Source: Hyphomicrobiales bacterium (GTDB lineage: Bacteria; Pseudomonadota; Alphaproteobacteria; Rhizobiales; Xanthobacteraceae). Taken from it: 64,000 bases of DNA. Numbering within the stretch: position 1 is the stretch's first letter; each line of letters begins with the position of its first letter. The translations under genes were made by a program, and so were the position numbers. Shown one piece after another: positions 54,075 to 63,453 of this stretch. The stretch lies in assembly GCA_013911975.1 (NCBI GenBank), contig JACESF010000007.1:1-64000 (forward strand), written 5' to 3'. The notes under the pieces are model-generated. The model worked only from the letters and a program-made list of their open reading frames with translations, had not been told where the DNA came from and searched no databases.

Positions 54075-56912
54075 TCACTCCGCCGCTTCGGCGATGCGGC
54101 GGCTCTCGCGGGACAGGCGCTCATATTCCTCCTGCCAGTCCGTGGGACCGTTGGAGGGGGCCACCTGAACGGCGGTCACCTTGTATTCCGGGCAATTGGT
54201 GGCCCAGTCCGAGAAGTCGGTGGTCACAACGTTCGCCTGGGTCACCGGATGGTGGAAGGTGGTGTAGACCACGCCCGGCTGCATGCGCTCGCTGATGACC
54301 GCGCGCAGCGAGGTGGAACCGGCGCGGCTGTCGAGGCGCACGAAGTCGCCCTCGCGGATGCCCCGGTTCTCCGCATCGTGCGGGTGGATCTCCAGCACGT
54401 CCTCGGCATGCCAGGCGACATTCTCGGTGCGCCGGGTCTGGGCGCCCACATTGTACTGGGAGAGGATGCGGCCGGTGGTAAGCAGCAGCGGGAAGCGCGG
54501 GCCGGTGCGCTCGTCGGTGGGCACGTATTCGGTGAGGACGAACTTGCCCTTGCCGCGCACGAAGCCGCCGATATGCATGATGGGAGTGCCTTCCGGCGCC
54601 TTGTCGTTGCACGGCCACTGCACGGAGCCCATCTCGTCCAGCTTCTTGTAGGAGACGCCGGCGAAGGAGGGGGTGAGGCGGGCGATCTCGTCCATAATCT
54701 CGCCGGGATGGGCATAGTCCATCTCATAGCCCAGCGCCTTGGCGAGCATCAGGGTGACTTCCCAGTCCGCATAGCCGTTCTTCGGCGCCATCACCTTGCG
54801 CACGCGCTGGATGCGGCGCTCGGCATTGGTGAAGGTGCCGTCCTTCTCCAGGAAGGAGCAGCCGGGCAGGAAGACGTGGGCGTAGTTGGCGGTCTCGTTC
54901 AGGAACAGGTCCTGCACCACGAGGCATTCCAGCGCGCCGAGGCCCGCCGACACATGCTTGGTGTCGGGATCGGACTGGAGGATGTCCTCGCCCTGCACAT
55001 ACATGCCCTTGAAGGTGCCATCCACGGCGGCATCGAACATGTTGGGGATGCGCAGGCCCGGCTCGTCGTCCAGCGTCACGCCCCACAGGGCCTCGAAGGA
55101 GGCGCGGGTGGCGTCGTCGGAGATGTGGCGGTAGCCCGGCAGTTCGTGCGGGAACGAGCCCATGTCGCACGAACCCTGCACGTTGTTCTGGCCGCGCAGC
55201 GGGTTCACGCCCACGCCCTTGCGGCCGATATTGCCGGTGGCCATGGCGAGGTTGGCGATGGCCATGACAGTGGTGGAGCCCTGCGAATGCTCGGTGACGC
55301 CGAGGCCGTAATAGATGGCCCCGTTGCCGCCGGTCGCATAGAGCCGCGCCGCGCCGCGCACCAAGGCGGGATCGACGCCGGTATATTTTTGAATGGCCTC
55401 GGGGCTGTGGCGCTCGTCGGCGACGAAGGCGGCCCAGTCCTGGAACTCGTCCCAGTCGCACCGCTCGCGCACGAAGGCTTCGTTCACCAGGCCCTCGGTG
55501 ACGATGACGTGGGCCAGCGCCGTGACGATGGCGACGTTGGTGCCGGGGCGCAGCGGCAGGTGGTAGTCCGCCGTCACATGGGGCGTGCGCACGATGTCGA
55601 TCTTGCGCGGGTCCACCACGATGAGCTTCGCGCCCTGGCGCAGGCGCTTCTTCATGCGCGAGCCGAACACCGGGTGGCCGTCCGTGGGGTTGGCGCCGAT
55701 GACGAGGATGACGTCGCTCTCCTCGACGCTGTCGAAGTCCTGCGTGCCCGCCGAGGTGCCGTAGGTCTGGGAGAGGCCGTAGCCGGTGGGCGAGTGGCAG
55801 ACGCGGGCGCAGGTGTCCACGTTGTTGTTGCCGAACGCGCCGCGGATCAGCTTCTGGACGAGGTAGGTCTCCTCGTTGGTGCAGCGGGAGGACGTGATGC
55901 CGCCCACCGAGCGGCGGCCATACTTCTCCTGGATGCGCTTGAACTCGGAGGCGGCGTAAGCGATCGCCTCCTCGTAGCTCACTTCCTGCCACGGCTCGTG
56001 GATGGAAGAGCGGATCATGGGCTTGAGGATGCGGTCCTTGTGGGTGGCGTAGCCATAGGCGAAGCGGCCTTTCACGCAGCTATGGCCGCGGTTCGCCTTG
56101 CCGTCCTTGTAGGGCACCATGCGCACCAGCTCGTCGCCGCGCATCTCCGCCTTGAAGGTGCAGCCCACGCCGCAATAGGCGCAGGTGGTCACCAGCGAAT
56201 GCTCGGGCGTGCCGATGTCGAACATGGCCTTCTCGTTGAGCGTCGCCGTGGGGCAGGCCTGCACGCAGGCGCCGCAGGAGACGCACTCGGAGGACAGGAA
56301 GTCCTCGTCCATGCCGGGCGACACGCGCGAGCCGAAGCCGCGCCCGGAAATGGTCAGCGCGAAGGTGCCCTGCACTTCCTCGCATGCGCGGACGCAGCGA
56401 TTGCAGACGATGCACTTGGACTTTTCATAGGTGAAATAGGGGTTGGACTCGTCCTTCCCCATCTTGATGTGGTTCTCGCCCTCATAGCCGTAGCGCACCT
56501 CGCGCAGGCCGACGACGCCGGCCATGTCCTGAAGCTCGCAATCGCCGTTGGCGGAGCAGGTCAGGCAGTCCAGCGGGTGGTCGGAGATGTACAGCTCCAT
56601 CACGCCCTTACGGATCTGCTTCAGGCGCTCGGTCTGGGTCTTCACCACCATGCCGTCCATGACGGGCGTGGTGCAGGAGGCGGGGGTTCCCGCGCGGCCT
56701 TCGATCTCCACGAGGCAGAGGCGGCAGGAGCCGAACGCCTCCAGCATGTCGGAGGCGCAGAGCTTGGGGATCTGGTTCCCCACCTCCATGGCGGCCCGCA
56801 TGATGGACGTGCCCTCCGGCACCTCCACCTTCATGCCGTCGATGACGAGGGTGACGATCTTTTCCGACTTGGAGGCCGGGGTGCCGTAGTCGATTTCATG
56901 GATGAGGGACAT
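54075..56912 (-). CDS. fdsA: NAD-dependent formate dehydrogenase alpha (molybdenum) subunit
   Basis: A 945-residue catalytic subunit that oxidises formate to CO2. The N-terminus mirrors complex I NuoG: a [2Fe-2S] domain (CRLCLVEIEGRAGTPASC), a His-Cys cluster site (HPLDCLTCSANGDC), then two [4Fe-4S] sites (CIVCNRCVRACEE and CVSCGACVQACP). The FdhF-like part follows with its own [4Fe-4S] motif (CAYCGVGC...GHSCVKGRF) and the molybdenum-ligand cysteine in ARVCHSPTGYGLSQTYG. It is a cysteine, not a selenocysteine, enzyme. ATG 56912 has GAGGA upstream. Neighbours are fdsB and fdhD, each separated by repeat pairs. Confidence 0.97.
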   Translation of the reverse strand: MSLIHEIDYGTPASKSEKIVTLVIDGMKVEVPEGTSIMRAAMEVGNQIPKLCASDMLEAFGSCRLCLVEIEGRAGTPASCTTPVMDGMVVKTQTERLKQIRKGVMELYISDHPLDCLTCSANGDCELQDMAGVVGLREVRYGYEGENHIKMGKDESNPYFTYEKSKCIVCNRCVRACEEVQGTFALTISGRGFGSRVSPGMDEDFLSSECVSCGACVQACPTATLNEKAMFDIGTPEHSLVTTCAYCGVGCTFKAEMRGDELVRMVPYKDGKANRGHSCVKGRFAYGYATHKDRILKPMIRSSIHEPWQEVSYEEAIAYAASEFKRIQEKYGRRSVGGITSSRCTNEETYLVQKLIRGAFGNNNVDTCARVCHSPTGYGLSQTYGTSAGTQDFDSVEESDVILVIGANPTDGHPVFGSRMKKRLRQGAKLIVVDPRKIDIVRTPHVTADYHLPLRPGTNVAIVTALAHVIVTEGLVNEAFVRERCDWDEFQDWAAFVADERHSPEAIQKYTGVDPALVRGAARLYATGGNGAIYYGLGVTEHSQGSTTVMAIANLAMATGNIGRKGVGVNPLRGQNNVQGSCDMGSFPHELPGYRHISDDATRASFEALWGVTLDDEPGLRIPNMFDAAVDGTFKGMYVQGEDILQSDPDTKHVSAGLGALECLVVQDLFLNETANYAHVFLPGCSFLEKDGTFTNAERRIQRVRKVMAPKNGYADWEVTLMLAKALGYEMDYAHPGEIMDEIARLTPSFAGVSYKKLDEMGSVQWPCNDKAPEGTPIMHIGGFVRGKGKFVLTEYVPTDERTGPRFPLLLTTGRILSQYNVGAQTRRTENVAWHAEDVLEIHPHDAENRGIREGDFVRLDSRAGSTSLRAVISERMQPGVVYTTFHHPVTQANVVTTDFSDWATNCPEYKVTAVQVAPSNGPTDWQEEYERLSRESRRIAEAAE

Positions 56913-56979
56913 GGCGGCGGTCCTCAGGAAAGGCGAAGGCGCGCGGGGCGCGGAAGACGGGAAAAGCCGAGGGCGACGG

Positions 56980-57124
56980 GCTCCCTCTCCCCTCGCGGGA
57001 GAGGGATGGGGTGAGGGGGCATCGCCAACTGCGCGGAACTTTCGAGAGCGGACCAAGCGGTGCCGCACCCCTCACCCACCGCGCTGCGCGCGGCACCCTC
57101 TCCCGCAAGGGGAGAGGGGAAGGG
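56980..57124. repeat. Inverted pair of family C repeats between fdsB and fdsA
   Basis: Copies at 56980-57020 and 57066-57124 face each other, each with a CCCTCTCCC(C/G)...GGGAGAGGG palindrome. The gap of 243 nt between fdsB and fdsA is otherwise without features. They resemble the pair at 53889-54030. Confidence 0.7.
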
Positions 57125-57155
57125 CGCGGGGCGAGCGTGGAGCGTGTCCATCATC

Positions 57156-58718
57156 TCACTCCGCCGCCATCGGCAGCTTCGGGGCGGCGCCGAAGTCTTC
57201 CGGGAAATGGGTGAGGGCGCTCATGACCGGGTAGGGCGTGAAGCCGCCCAGGGCGCAGAGCGAGCCCAGCTTCATGGTGTGGCAAAGGTCGGTGAGAATG
57301 GCGAGGTTCGCCTCGCGCCGCTCGCCGGCGATGATCTTGTCCAGCGTTTCCTTGCCGCGCGTCGAGCCGATGCGGCAGGGGGTGCACTTGCCGCAGCTCT
57401 CGTGGGCGCAGAATTCCATGGCGAAGCGCGCCATGTGGGCCATGTCCGCCGTGTCGTCGAACACGACGATGCCGCCATGGCCGATCAGCGCGTCCTTGGT
57501 CGCGAACGCCTCGTAGTCGAACGGCGTGTCGAACTGGTGCACGGGCAGGTAGGCGCCGAGCGGCCCGCCCGCCTGCACCGCCTTCACCGGGCGGCCGGAG
57601 GCGGTGCCCCCGCCGATGTCGTTCACCAGCTCGCCCAGCGAGATGCCGAAGGCGGTCTCGAACAGGCCGCCATGCTTGATGTTGCCCGCGAGCTGAATGG
57701 GCATGGTGCCGCGCGAGCGGCCCATGCCGAAGTCGCGATAGAAGGCGCCGCCCTTCTCCAGGATGACAGGGACGGTGGCCAGCGAGATGAGGTTGTTGAT
57801 GACGGTGGGCTTCTGGAACAGGCCCTTGATGGCGGGCAGCGGGGGCTTGGCGCGCACCACGCCGCGCTTGCCTTCCAGGCTCTCCAGCAGCGCGGTCTCC
57901 TCGCCGCACACATAGGCGCCGGCGCCCATGCGCATGTCCATGTCGAAGGAGAGCCCGGACCCGAGCACGTTGTCGCCCAGGAGCCCGGCCTTGCGGGCGA
58001 TGGCGATGGCCTTCTCCATCACCTCCAGGGAGAGGGGATATTCCGAGCGGCAATAGACGTAGCCCTTGGTCGCGCCCACGGCGAGGCCGGCGATGGTCAT
58101 GCCCTCGATGAGGCAGAAGGGGTCCGCCTCCATGATGAGGCGGTCGGCGAAGGTGCCGCTGTCGCCCTCGTCGGCGTTGCAGACGATGTATTTCTGGTCC
58201 GCCGCCGTGGCCGCCACGGTGCGCCACTTGATGCCGGTGGGAAAGCCCGCGCCGCCGCGCCCGCGCAGCCCGCTCTGGAACACCTCCTCGACGGTGGCGG
58301 CCGGGCCGATCTCGATGGCCTTGGCGAGGCCCTTGTAGCCGCCATGGGCCTTGTAGTCGTCCAGGGAGAGCGGATCGATGATGCCGCAGCGGGCGAAGGT
58401 GAGGCGGGTCTGCTTCTTGAGGTAGGGGATCTCCTCCACGAGGCCGAGGCCCAGCGGATGGTCCTTGCCCTCCAGCATCCCGGCATCCAGCAGGCCGGCA
58501 ATGTCGGACGGCTTCACCGGCCCGTAGCCCACGCGGCCGGCGGGGGTCTCCACCTCCACCAAGGGCTCCAGCCAGAACAGGCCGCGCGAGCCGTTGCGCA
58601 CGATCTGCGCGGTGACGCCGCGCGCGGCGAGCGCCTCGGCGAGCGTGCGGGCGACCCGGTCCGCGCCGCAGGCGAGCGCGGTGGCGTCGTTGGGAACGTA
58701 GATGCGGGGGGTGCTCAT
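57156..58718 (-). CDS. fdsB: NAD-dependent formate dehydrogenase beta (diaphorase) subunit
   Basis: A 520-residue NuoF-like subunit that passes electrons from FdsA's clusters to NAD+. The N-terminal ~110 residues are a thioredoxin-like domain without a full cluster motif. GLRGRGGAGFPTGIKW binds FMN, GAGAYVCGEETALLESLEG binds NADH, and ESCGKCTPCRIG...LCALGG binds a [4Fe-4S] cluster. Length equals known FdsB proteins. The ATG overlaps the fdsG stop by 4 nt. The enzyme gives NADH from formate and can run as a CO2 reductase in related species. Confidence 0.97.
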   Translation of the reverse strand: MSTPRIYVPNDATALACGADRVARTLAEALAARGVTAQIVRNGSRGLFWLEPLVEVETPAGRVGYGPVKPSDIAGLLDAGMLEGKDHPLGLGLVEEIPYLKKQTRLTFARCGIIDPLSLDDYKAHGGYKGLAKAIEIGPAATVEEVFQSGLRGRGGAGFPTGIKWRTVAATAADQKYIVCNADEGDSGTFADRLIMEADPFCLIEGMTIAGLAVGATKGYVYCRSEYPLSLEVMEKAIAIARKAGLLGDNVLGSGLSFDMDMRMGAGAYVCGEETALLESLEGKRGVVRAKPPLPAIKGLFQKPTVINNLISLATVPVILEKGGAFYRDFGMGRSRGTMPIQLAGNIKHGGLFETAFGISLGELVNDIGGGTASGRPVKAVQAGGPLGAYLPVHQFDTPFDYEAFATKDALIGHGGIVVFDDTADMAHMARFAMEFCAHESCGKCTPCRIGSTRGKETLDKIIAGERREANLAILTDLCHTMKLGSLCALGGFTPYPVMSALTHFPEDFGAAPKLPMAAE

Positions 58719-59194
58719 CGGTTGGCCTCCGCCGCCAGTTCGTCGATGGTGTCGCGGTCGAGGCGGCCCACGAGCCGCCCGTCGATCATGGCCGAGGGCG
58801 CGCAGGCGCACAGGCCGAGGCAATAGATGGGCTCCAGCGTCACCCGCCCGTCGGCCGAGGTCTCGCCCATCTCCAGGCCGAGCTTCTGCTCGGCATAGGC
58901 GGCGAGGGCCTCCGAGCCCATGGACTGGCACGCCTCGGCGGCGCACAGCTTGATGACGTGGCGGCCCGGCGGCTCGCGCCGGAAATCATGGTAGAAGGTG
59001 ACAACGCCGTGCACCTCGGCGCGCGAGAGGTTCAGGCTCTCGGCGATCATGGGCACCACGGGCTCGGGCACGAAGCCGAACGTCTCCTGGATGGCGTGCA
59101 GGATCGGCATGGTCGCGCCGTCCATATGGCGGTGCGTCGCGATGATTTGGGATGCGCGTTCCGCGCTCCACGGTTCGTAGCCTGCCGCATGCAT
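58715..59194 (-). CDS. fdsG: NAD-dependent formate dehydrogenase gamma subunit
   Basis: A 159-residue NuoE-like subunit. Its thioredoxin-like domain binds one [2Fe-2S] cluster through CAAEACQS and CLGLCACAP (CxxxxC and CxxxC). It is the first gene of the operon. The ATG at 59194 abuts a GAAGG sequence, so initiation signals are weak; a small hairpin sits 19 nt upstream in the leader. The promoter region between it and the lysR gene contains a clear LysR-type site. Confidence 0.95.
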   Translation of the reverse strand: MHAAGYEPWSAERASQIIATHRHMDGATMPILHAIQETFGFVPEPVVPMIAESLNLSRAEVHGVVTFYHDFRREPPGRHVIKLCAAEACQSMGSEALAAYAEQKLGLEMGETSADGRVTLEPIYCLGLCACAPSAMIDGRLVGRLDRDTIDELAAEANR

Positions 59195-59212
59195 CCTTCA
59201 GGTCCCCAGGGG

Positions 59213-59229
59213 GTGGGCCTCAGGCCCAC
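59213..59229 (-). promoter_or_regulatory. Hairpin in the fdsG leader
   Basis: GTGGGCC, a 3-nt loop and its exact complement GGCCCAC, just upstream of the weak ribosome binding site of fdsG. It could be a transcription pause or translation-control element, or simply chance in GC-rich DNA. Confidence 0.4.
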
Positions 59230-59295
59230 TCTTTGTGATCGTTACAAGGAGTGTGGCATACCAAGTGCACCAATCAAGCCAGCCGTCGGATGCTG

Positions 59296-59314
59296 CGATA
59301 GAACATCTCTATCG
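59296..59314. promoter_or_regulatory. LysR-type operator upstream of fdsG
   Basis: CGATAGA, 5 nt and TCTATCG form a perfect dyad containing the T-N11-A LysR motif. A further CGATA half-site follows on the fdsG-distal side next to an AT-rich tract. It lies ~102-120 nt upstream of fdsG, the usual position for an activator site of the adjacent LysR protein. Confidence 0.72.
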
Positions 59315-59436
59315 TTATCGTTTTATAATACCTCCATAACAGTGCGCTCACGGTGCTCCGATGCGGGCGCCCGTGGGGAAGGCGGGCCGCGCGCACGGGT
59401 CCGTGATCGGCAATCTCTATGCTTGGCGGGGGTCGG

Positions 59437-60369
59437 TCAGGTGCCGAGGACGGCCAGCGCCGGGTCCTTCACCGTGAGCGTCTCCAGGCGCGGCGCGATG
59501 CGGCGCGCCTCGGAAACGAGGGCGGCGGTGATGGGGGTCGTGGGCTCGCGGTGGGGCACCACGAGGCCGATGAGATGGGTGATCTCGGGCTCCACGATGG
59601 GAATCGACCGCACGTTCGAAGTGAGCCCCAGCGAATCCGCCAGCATGGCCGGCATCACGCTCGCCCACAGGCCCGTGCGCACATGGGTGAACAGCACGAT
59701 CATGGAATTGGATTCCAGCGTCGGCTTGGGCGGCCCGCCCGCCGCCGAGAGCAGGCCGTCCACGATGCGCCGGTTCTGCATGTCCGGCGTCAGCAGGCAC
59801 AGCGGAAGCTCGGCGATCTCGGCCCACGTCACCTTGTCCCGGTCGCCATATTTGGCGGTGGGCGAGGTCACGAGGCGATATTGCTCGCGATAGAGCGGCA
59901 CCGTGTTCACCCGGCCCAGCGGCTCGTTGTCCAGATAGGTGAGGCCCGCGTCGATCTCCAGGTTTTCCAGGTGGTTCAGGATCTCGATGGAGGTGCGCGA
60001 GATGACGGTGAAGCGCACGTCGGGGTGGCGGGCGCGGAACGGGGTGGTGAGCGCCGCCACCATGGGCAGGGCGGTGGGGATGGCGGCGATGCGCAGCGGG
60101 CCGGAGAGGCCGCGCTTCAGCGCGTCGATGTCCTGCCGCATGGCGCGCGAATCGGCCACGATCCGCCGCGCCCATTCCAAGGTGCGCTCGCCCTCGGGCG
60201 TGAAGCCCATGAAGCGCGACCCGCGCTGCACCAGCAGGACGCCGAGCGTCTCTTCCAGTTGCTTCACACCGGCGGACAAGGTGGGCTGGGTGACGCCGCA
60301 GGCCTCCGCCGCCCGGCCGAAATGGCGCTCGCGGGCGAGGGCGATGAGGTAGTCCAGCTTCTCGATCAT
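59437..60369 (-). CDS. fdsR: LysR-family regulator of formate dehydrogenase
   Basis: A 310-residue LysR regulator. The winged helix is at residues ~1-60 (ARERHFGRAAEACGVTQPTLSAGVKQLEE), and the effector domain spans ~90-300 (PLRIAAIPTALPMVAALTTPF). It lies directly upstream of fdsG in the same orientation, separated by 242 bp with its likely operator. Related FdsR proteins control fds operons in response to formate; here the orientation is tandem rather than divergent as in Cupriavidus. The symbol is assigned by context. Confidence 0.85.
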   Translation of the reverse strand: MIEKLDYLIALARERHFGRAAEACGVTQPTLSAGVKQLEETLGVLLVQRGSRFMGFTPEGERTLEWARRIVADSRAMRQDIDALKRGLSGPLRIAAIPTALPMVAALTTPFRARHPDVRFTVISRTSIEILNHLENLEIDAGLTYLDNEPLGRVNTVPLYREQYRLVTSPTAKYGDRDKVTWAEIAELPLCLLTPDMQNRRIVDGLLSAAGGPPKPTLESNSMIVLFTHVRTGLWASVMPAMLADSLGLTSNVRSIPIVEPEITHLIGLVVPHREPTTPITAALVSEARRIAPRLETLTVKDPALAVLGT

Positions 60370-60657
60370 CCGGAATGGTCACTCTGCCTGAGGCGAAACG
60401 CTGCCGCTCTCGTTCCAGTCATACGGGCCGCGTGACCCAACCGGATTGCGATCTGATCGGCGCGTGCCCCAAGGCGGCCTGCCACCTTGCCGAATTCTTC
60501 AACCGTTTCAAGCAGCGGCTTCGCTGCACCGCAGCAGCGCGAACACGGTTTCGTGTGTGCCGGACGCGGCGGGAACCGGGGGGCGCACGGCAGAGTTAGC
60601 AAAGAGTTTCCAATTCGAGCCAAAGGCGCCCGGGGCGCCGCATCGAGGGAGGGATCC

Positions 60658-60837
60658 ATGGTGCTCGCGCGCGGATTCTTCGTCATATCGGTCCTGGCCG
60701 TCCTGTCTTCGGCCTCCGCCGGTTTCGTCATGCCGCCCGCGCAGGGCGGGCAGGGGCCCAGCCCGCAGCCGGTGCTGGAGCAGGGCCAGCCAACCTCCAC
60801 GCCGGACCGCTATTTCGGCCCGAGCCAGTTCGCCTGA
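60658..60837 (+). CDS. Small secreted protein, 59 residues
   Basis: A 59-residue protein with a hydrophobic N-terminal signal (LARGFFVISVLAVLSSASAG) and a Pro/Gln/Ser-rich tail ending PDRYFGPSQFA. GAGGGAGGG lies 4 nt before the ATG. Its TGA overlaps the ATG of the DUF2865 gene (TGATG), so the two are translationally coupled. No known domain was recognised. A weak EcfG-like motif (GGAAC, 17 nt, AGTT) lies upstream at 60572-60597. The preceding 288-nt gap back to lysR holds no other feature I can support. Confidence 0.7.
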   Translation: MVLARGFFVISVLAVLSSASAGFVMPPAQGGQGPSPQPVLEQGQPTSTPDRYFGPSQFA

Positions 60838-61520
60838 TGGGCCGGGGGCGGCCTGCCGGCGCGGCCATGCGGCCGGGCGCCCGGATGCTCGTCGTCCTGG
60901 CGGGTGTCGCATTCGCCGCGCCGCCCGCCGCGGCCCAGGGACCGGGCGACTTCTTCGCCGCCCTGTTCGGCGGGCTGGTGCGCCCGCGCCCCATGCCGCA
61001 ATTGTTCGCCGTGCCCGCGCCCGAGGCCGAAATTCAACGGTCGGCGCCCCGCGTCGCTTATTGCGTGCGCACCTGCGATGGCCGCTACTTCCCCCTTACC
61101 CGCATGGAAGACGCGGAAGAGACCTGCAAGTCCTTCTGCCCGAAGGCGGAGACACGGGTCTATCGCGGCGGGGGCACCATCGACACGGCGGAGAGCGACG
61201 GGCGGCCCTATACGGCGCTGCCCAACGCCTTCCTCTATCGCACCAAGCTGGATGACGCGTGCACCTGCACGGGCAACGGGCCGCTCGGGCTCGCCACCCT
61301 TCCCGTATCGCAGGACGAGACGCTGCGGCCCGGAGACGTGGTGATGACGGCGGAAGGGGCGCGGGTGTTCCAGCGGAAATCCGGCAGCGGACCCCATCCC
61401 GAATCCGCCTTCGTGCCGCCGGAGGAGGCGCGCAAGCTGCCCTCCGACCTCAAGCGCCGCATCGAGGAATTGAGCCTCGCCTCGGAGGGTGGCATTCAGG
61501 CGGCCGGAAACACCCGGTAG
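60837..61520 (+). CDS. DUF2865 family secreted protein
   Basis: A 227-residue exported protein. A signal region (residues ~11-33) ends near AAAQ. The DUF2865 core contains [16 protein letters not shown] and [16 protein letters not shown], whose cysteines probably form disulfides in the periplasm, and later DDACTCTGN. The family is widespread in Hyphomicrobiales and has no assigned function. It starts at the last base of the small upstream gene. Its 3' end overlaps the convergent cysA stop by 25 bp. Confidence 0.87.
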   Translation: MGRGRPAGAAMRPGARMLVVLAGVAFAAPPAAAQGPGDFFAALFGGLVRPRPMPQLFAVPAPEAEIQRSAPRVAYCVRTCDGRYFPLTRMEDAEETCKSFCPKAETRVYRGGGTIDTAESDGRPYTALPNAFLYRTKLDDACTCTGNGPLGLATLPVSQDETLRPGDVVMTAEGARVFQRKSGSGPHPESAFVPPEEARKLPSDLKRRIEELSLASEGGIQAAGNTR

Positions 61521-62542
61521 CGGCGCGGCACGAGGCCGATCTCGGTGCCCACCGCCAGGCTCGCGCCCGCCGGCACGGCCGCCTCCACCACCACCTCGCC
61601 CTCGGCGCCGGGCAGCACGATATCCGCCCGCCGCACCGGCCCGAACGTGCGCACGGCCAGCACGCGGCCGGCCACCGGCGCCTCGCCCGGTTCCGCGAAT
61701 TCCACATCGTGGGGGCGGGCCAGGAGGCGGGCGGGTCCTTCCCCCAGTCCCTGCGTATCGAGCTGCGTGCGCCGCGTGCCCACATAGAGCGCGCCGTCCG
61801 AAACGCGGGCGGGCAGCGACAGGCTTTCGCCGATGAAGTCGTGCACGAAGGCGGTGGCGGGGGTGTCGTAGACCTCCTGCGGCGTGCCCACCTGCTCGAT
61901 CTTCCCCTTGCCCATCACCACCACGGTATCCGCCAGTTCCAGCGCCTCTTCCTGGTCATGGGTGACGAGGACGGAGGTGACGGGCAGTTCCTCGTGCAGA
62001 TTGCGCAGCCAGCGCCGCAATTCCTTGCGCACCTTGGCGTCCAGCGCGCCGAACGGCTCGTCCAGCAGCAGGATGCGCGGGGAGATGGCGAGGGCCCTCG
62101 CCAGGGCCACGCGCTGGCGCTGGCCGCCGGAAAGCTGCGCCGGGTAGCGGTCCGCCAGCCAGTCGATCTGCACCAGGGAGAGAAGCTGGTTCACCTTCTC
62201 GCGGATGGCGATGTCCGGCAGCTTGTCGGCGCCCTTGCGCACCCTGAGGCCGAAGGCAACGTTCTCGAACACGCTCATGTGCCGGAACAGGGCGTAGTGC
62301 TGGAACACGAAGCCCACGTTGCGCTCGCCCACCGAGCGGGCGAGGGCATCCTGCCCGTCGAAGCGCACCTCGCCCGCGTCGGGCCAGTCGAGGCCGGCGA
62401 TGATGCGCAGCAGCGTGGTCTTGCCGGAGCCGGACGGCCCCAGCAGCGCCACGAGCTGGCCGCCGGGAATGTGGAGGTTGACGTTGTCCAGCGCGGTGAA
62501 CGCCTTGAAGCGCTTGGAGACGTTGACGATGTCGATGCTCAT
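61496..62542 (-). CDS. cysA: Sulfate/thiosulfate import ATP-binding protein
   Basis: A 348-residue ABC ATPase. Walker [17 protein letters not shown] (residues ~33-48), signature [15 protein letters not shown] and Walker [13 protein letters not shown] are intact. The C-terminal ~110 residues are the TOBE-like regulatory domain of CysA. It powers uptake of sulfate or thiosulfate by CysTW with a periplasmic binding protein. The ATG overlaps the cysW stop by 4 nt. Confidence 0.95.
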   Translation of the reverse strand: MSIDIVNVSKRFKAFTALDNVNLHIPGGQLVALLGPSGSGKTTLLRIIAGLDWPDAGEVRFDGQDALARSVGERNVGFVFQHYALFRHMSVFENVAFGLRVRKGADKLPDIAIREKVNQLLSLVQIDWLADRYPAQLSGGQRQRVALARALAISPRILLLDEPFGALDAKVRKELRRWLRNLHEELPVTSVLVTHDQEEALELADTVVVMGKGKIEQVGTPQEVYDTPATAFVHDFIGESLSLPARVSDGALYVGTRRTQLDTQGLGEGPARLLARPHDVEFAEPGEAPVAGRVLAVRTFGPVRRADIVLPGAEGEVVVEAAVPAGASLAVGTEIGLVPRRYRVFPAA

Positions 62543-63453
62543 TGCGCGTCCTCCGCGAGGCGGGCCTCAAGAAGCGTCTTCGCGATCAGGGTGACGAGGG
62601 CCAGAAGGGCCAGCAGCGAGGCCACGGCGAAGGACGCGACGAACTGATACTCGTTGTAGAGAATCTCGATATGCAGCGGCATTGTGTTGGTGAGGCCCCT
62701 GATGTGGCCGGAGACCACCGACACCGCGCCGAACTCGCCCATGGCGCGGGCGTTGCACAGCAGGACGCCGTAGAGCAGCGCCCATTTCACATTGGGCAGC
62801 GTCACCCGGAAGAAGGTGGAGAGGCCCGAGGCGCCGAGCGACATGGCCGCCTCCTCCTCCGCCGTGCCCTGCTCCTGCATGAGCGGGATCAGCTCGCGCG
62901 CCACGAAGGGGAAGGTGACGAACAAGGTGGCGAGCACGATGCCGGGCAGGGCGAAGATGATCTTGATGTCCCACGCCTGGAGCCAGGCGGCGAACAGGCC
63001 CTGCGAGCCGAACAGCAGCACATAGACGAGGCCCGCCACCACGGGGGAGACGGAGAAGGGCAGGTCGATGAGCGTGATGAGCACGCTCTTGCCGGGGAAT
63101 TCGAACTTGGCGATGGCCCAGGCGGCCACGAGGCCGAACGTGACGTTCGCCACCACCGAGATGCCCGCCACCAGCACGGTGAGGCGGACCGCGGCGAGCG
63201 CGTCCGGCTCCACCAGGGCAGCGGCATAGGCGGCCCAGCCGCGCTTGAAGGCCTCGTAGAAGACCGACACCAGAGGCAGGGCCACGAACAGGCCGAGGAA
63301 CAGCAGCGCCACCGTGATGATGGCGATGCGCACCGCGCGCGGCTCGGAATTGGTGGGGCCCGGCCGCTGCGCGGGCAGGGGGCCGGCGTGGGTGTTCAGC
63401 CCTTCCGAAGCGAGGGCATGGGCGGGCGATGCGGCGTCCGAGGCGAGGGTCAT
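62539..63453 (-). CDS. cysW: Sulfate/thiosulfate ABC permease, W subunit
   Basis: A 304-residue permease with six helices after a ~40-residue polar N-terminus (containing [13 protein letters not shown]). The EAA-type coupling loop is seen in [22 protein letters not shown]. It pairs with CysT to form the sulfate channel and couples to CysA. The ATG at 63453 overlaps the cysT stop by 4 nt. E. coli CysW is 291 residues. Confidence 0.94.
   Translation of the reverse strand: MTLASDAASPAHALASEGLNTHAGPLPAQRPGPTNSEPRAVRIAIITVALLFLGLFVALPLVSVFYEAFKRGWAAYAAALVEPDALAAVRLTVLVAGISVVANVTFGLVAAWAIAKFEFPGKSVLITLIDLPFSVSPVVAGLVYVLLFGSQGLFAAWLQAWDIKIIFALPGIVLATLFVTFPFVARELIPLMQEQGTAEEEAAMSLGASGLSTFFRVTLPNVKWALLYGVLLCNARAMGEFGAVSVVSGHIRGLTNTMPLHIEILYNEYQFVASFAVASLLALLALVTLIAKTLLEARLAEDAQ

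Noticed and set aside
7323..57124. The scattered GC-rich palindromes as CRISPR repeats
   Set aside because: They are single or paired, not regularly spaced with unique spacers, and no cas genes are present.
59266..59281. A sigma-54-like motif (GG-N10-GC) upstream of fdsG
   Set aside because: Only the core dinucleotides and a few flanking bases fit, no enhancer-binding protein gene is near, and LysR-controlled fds promoters are normally sigma-70 type.
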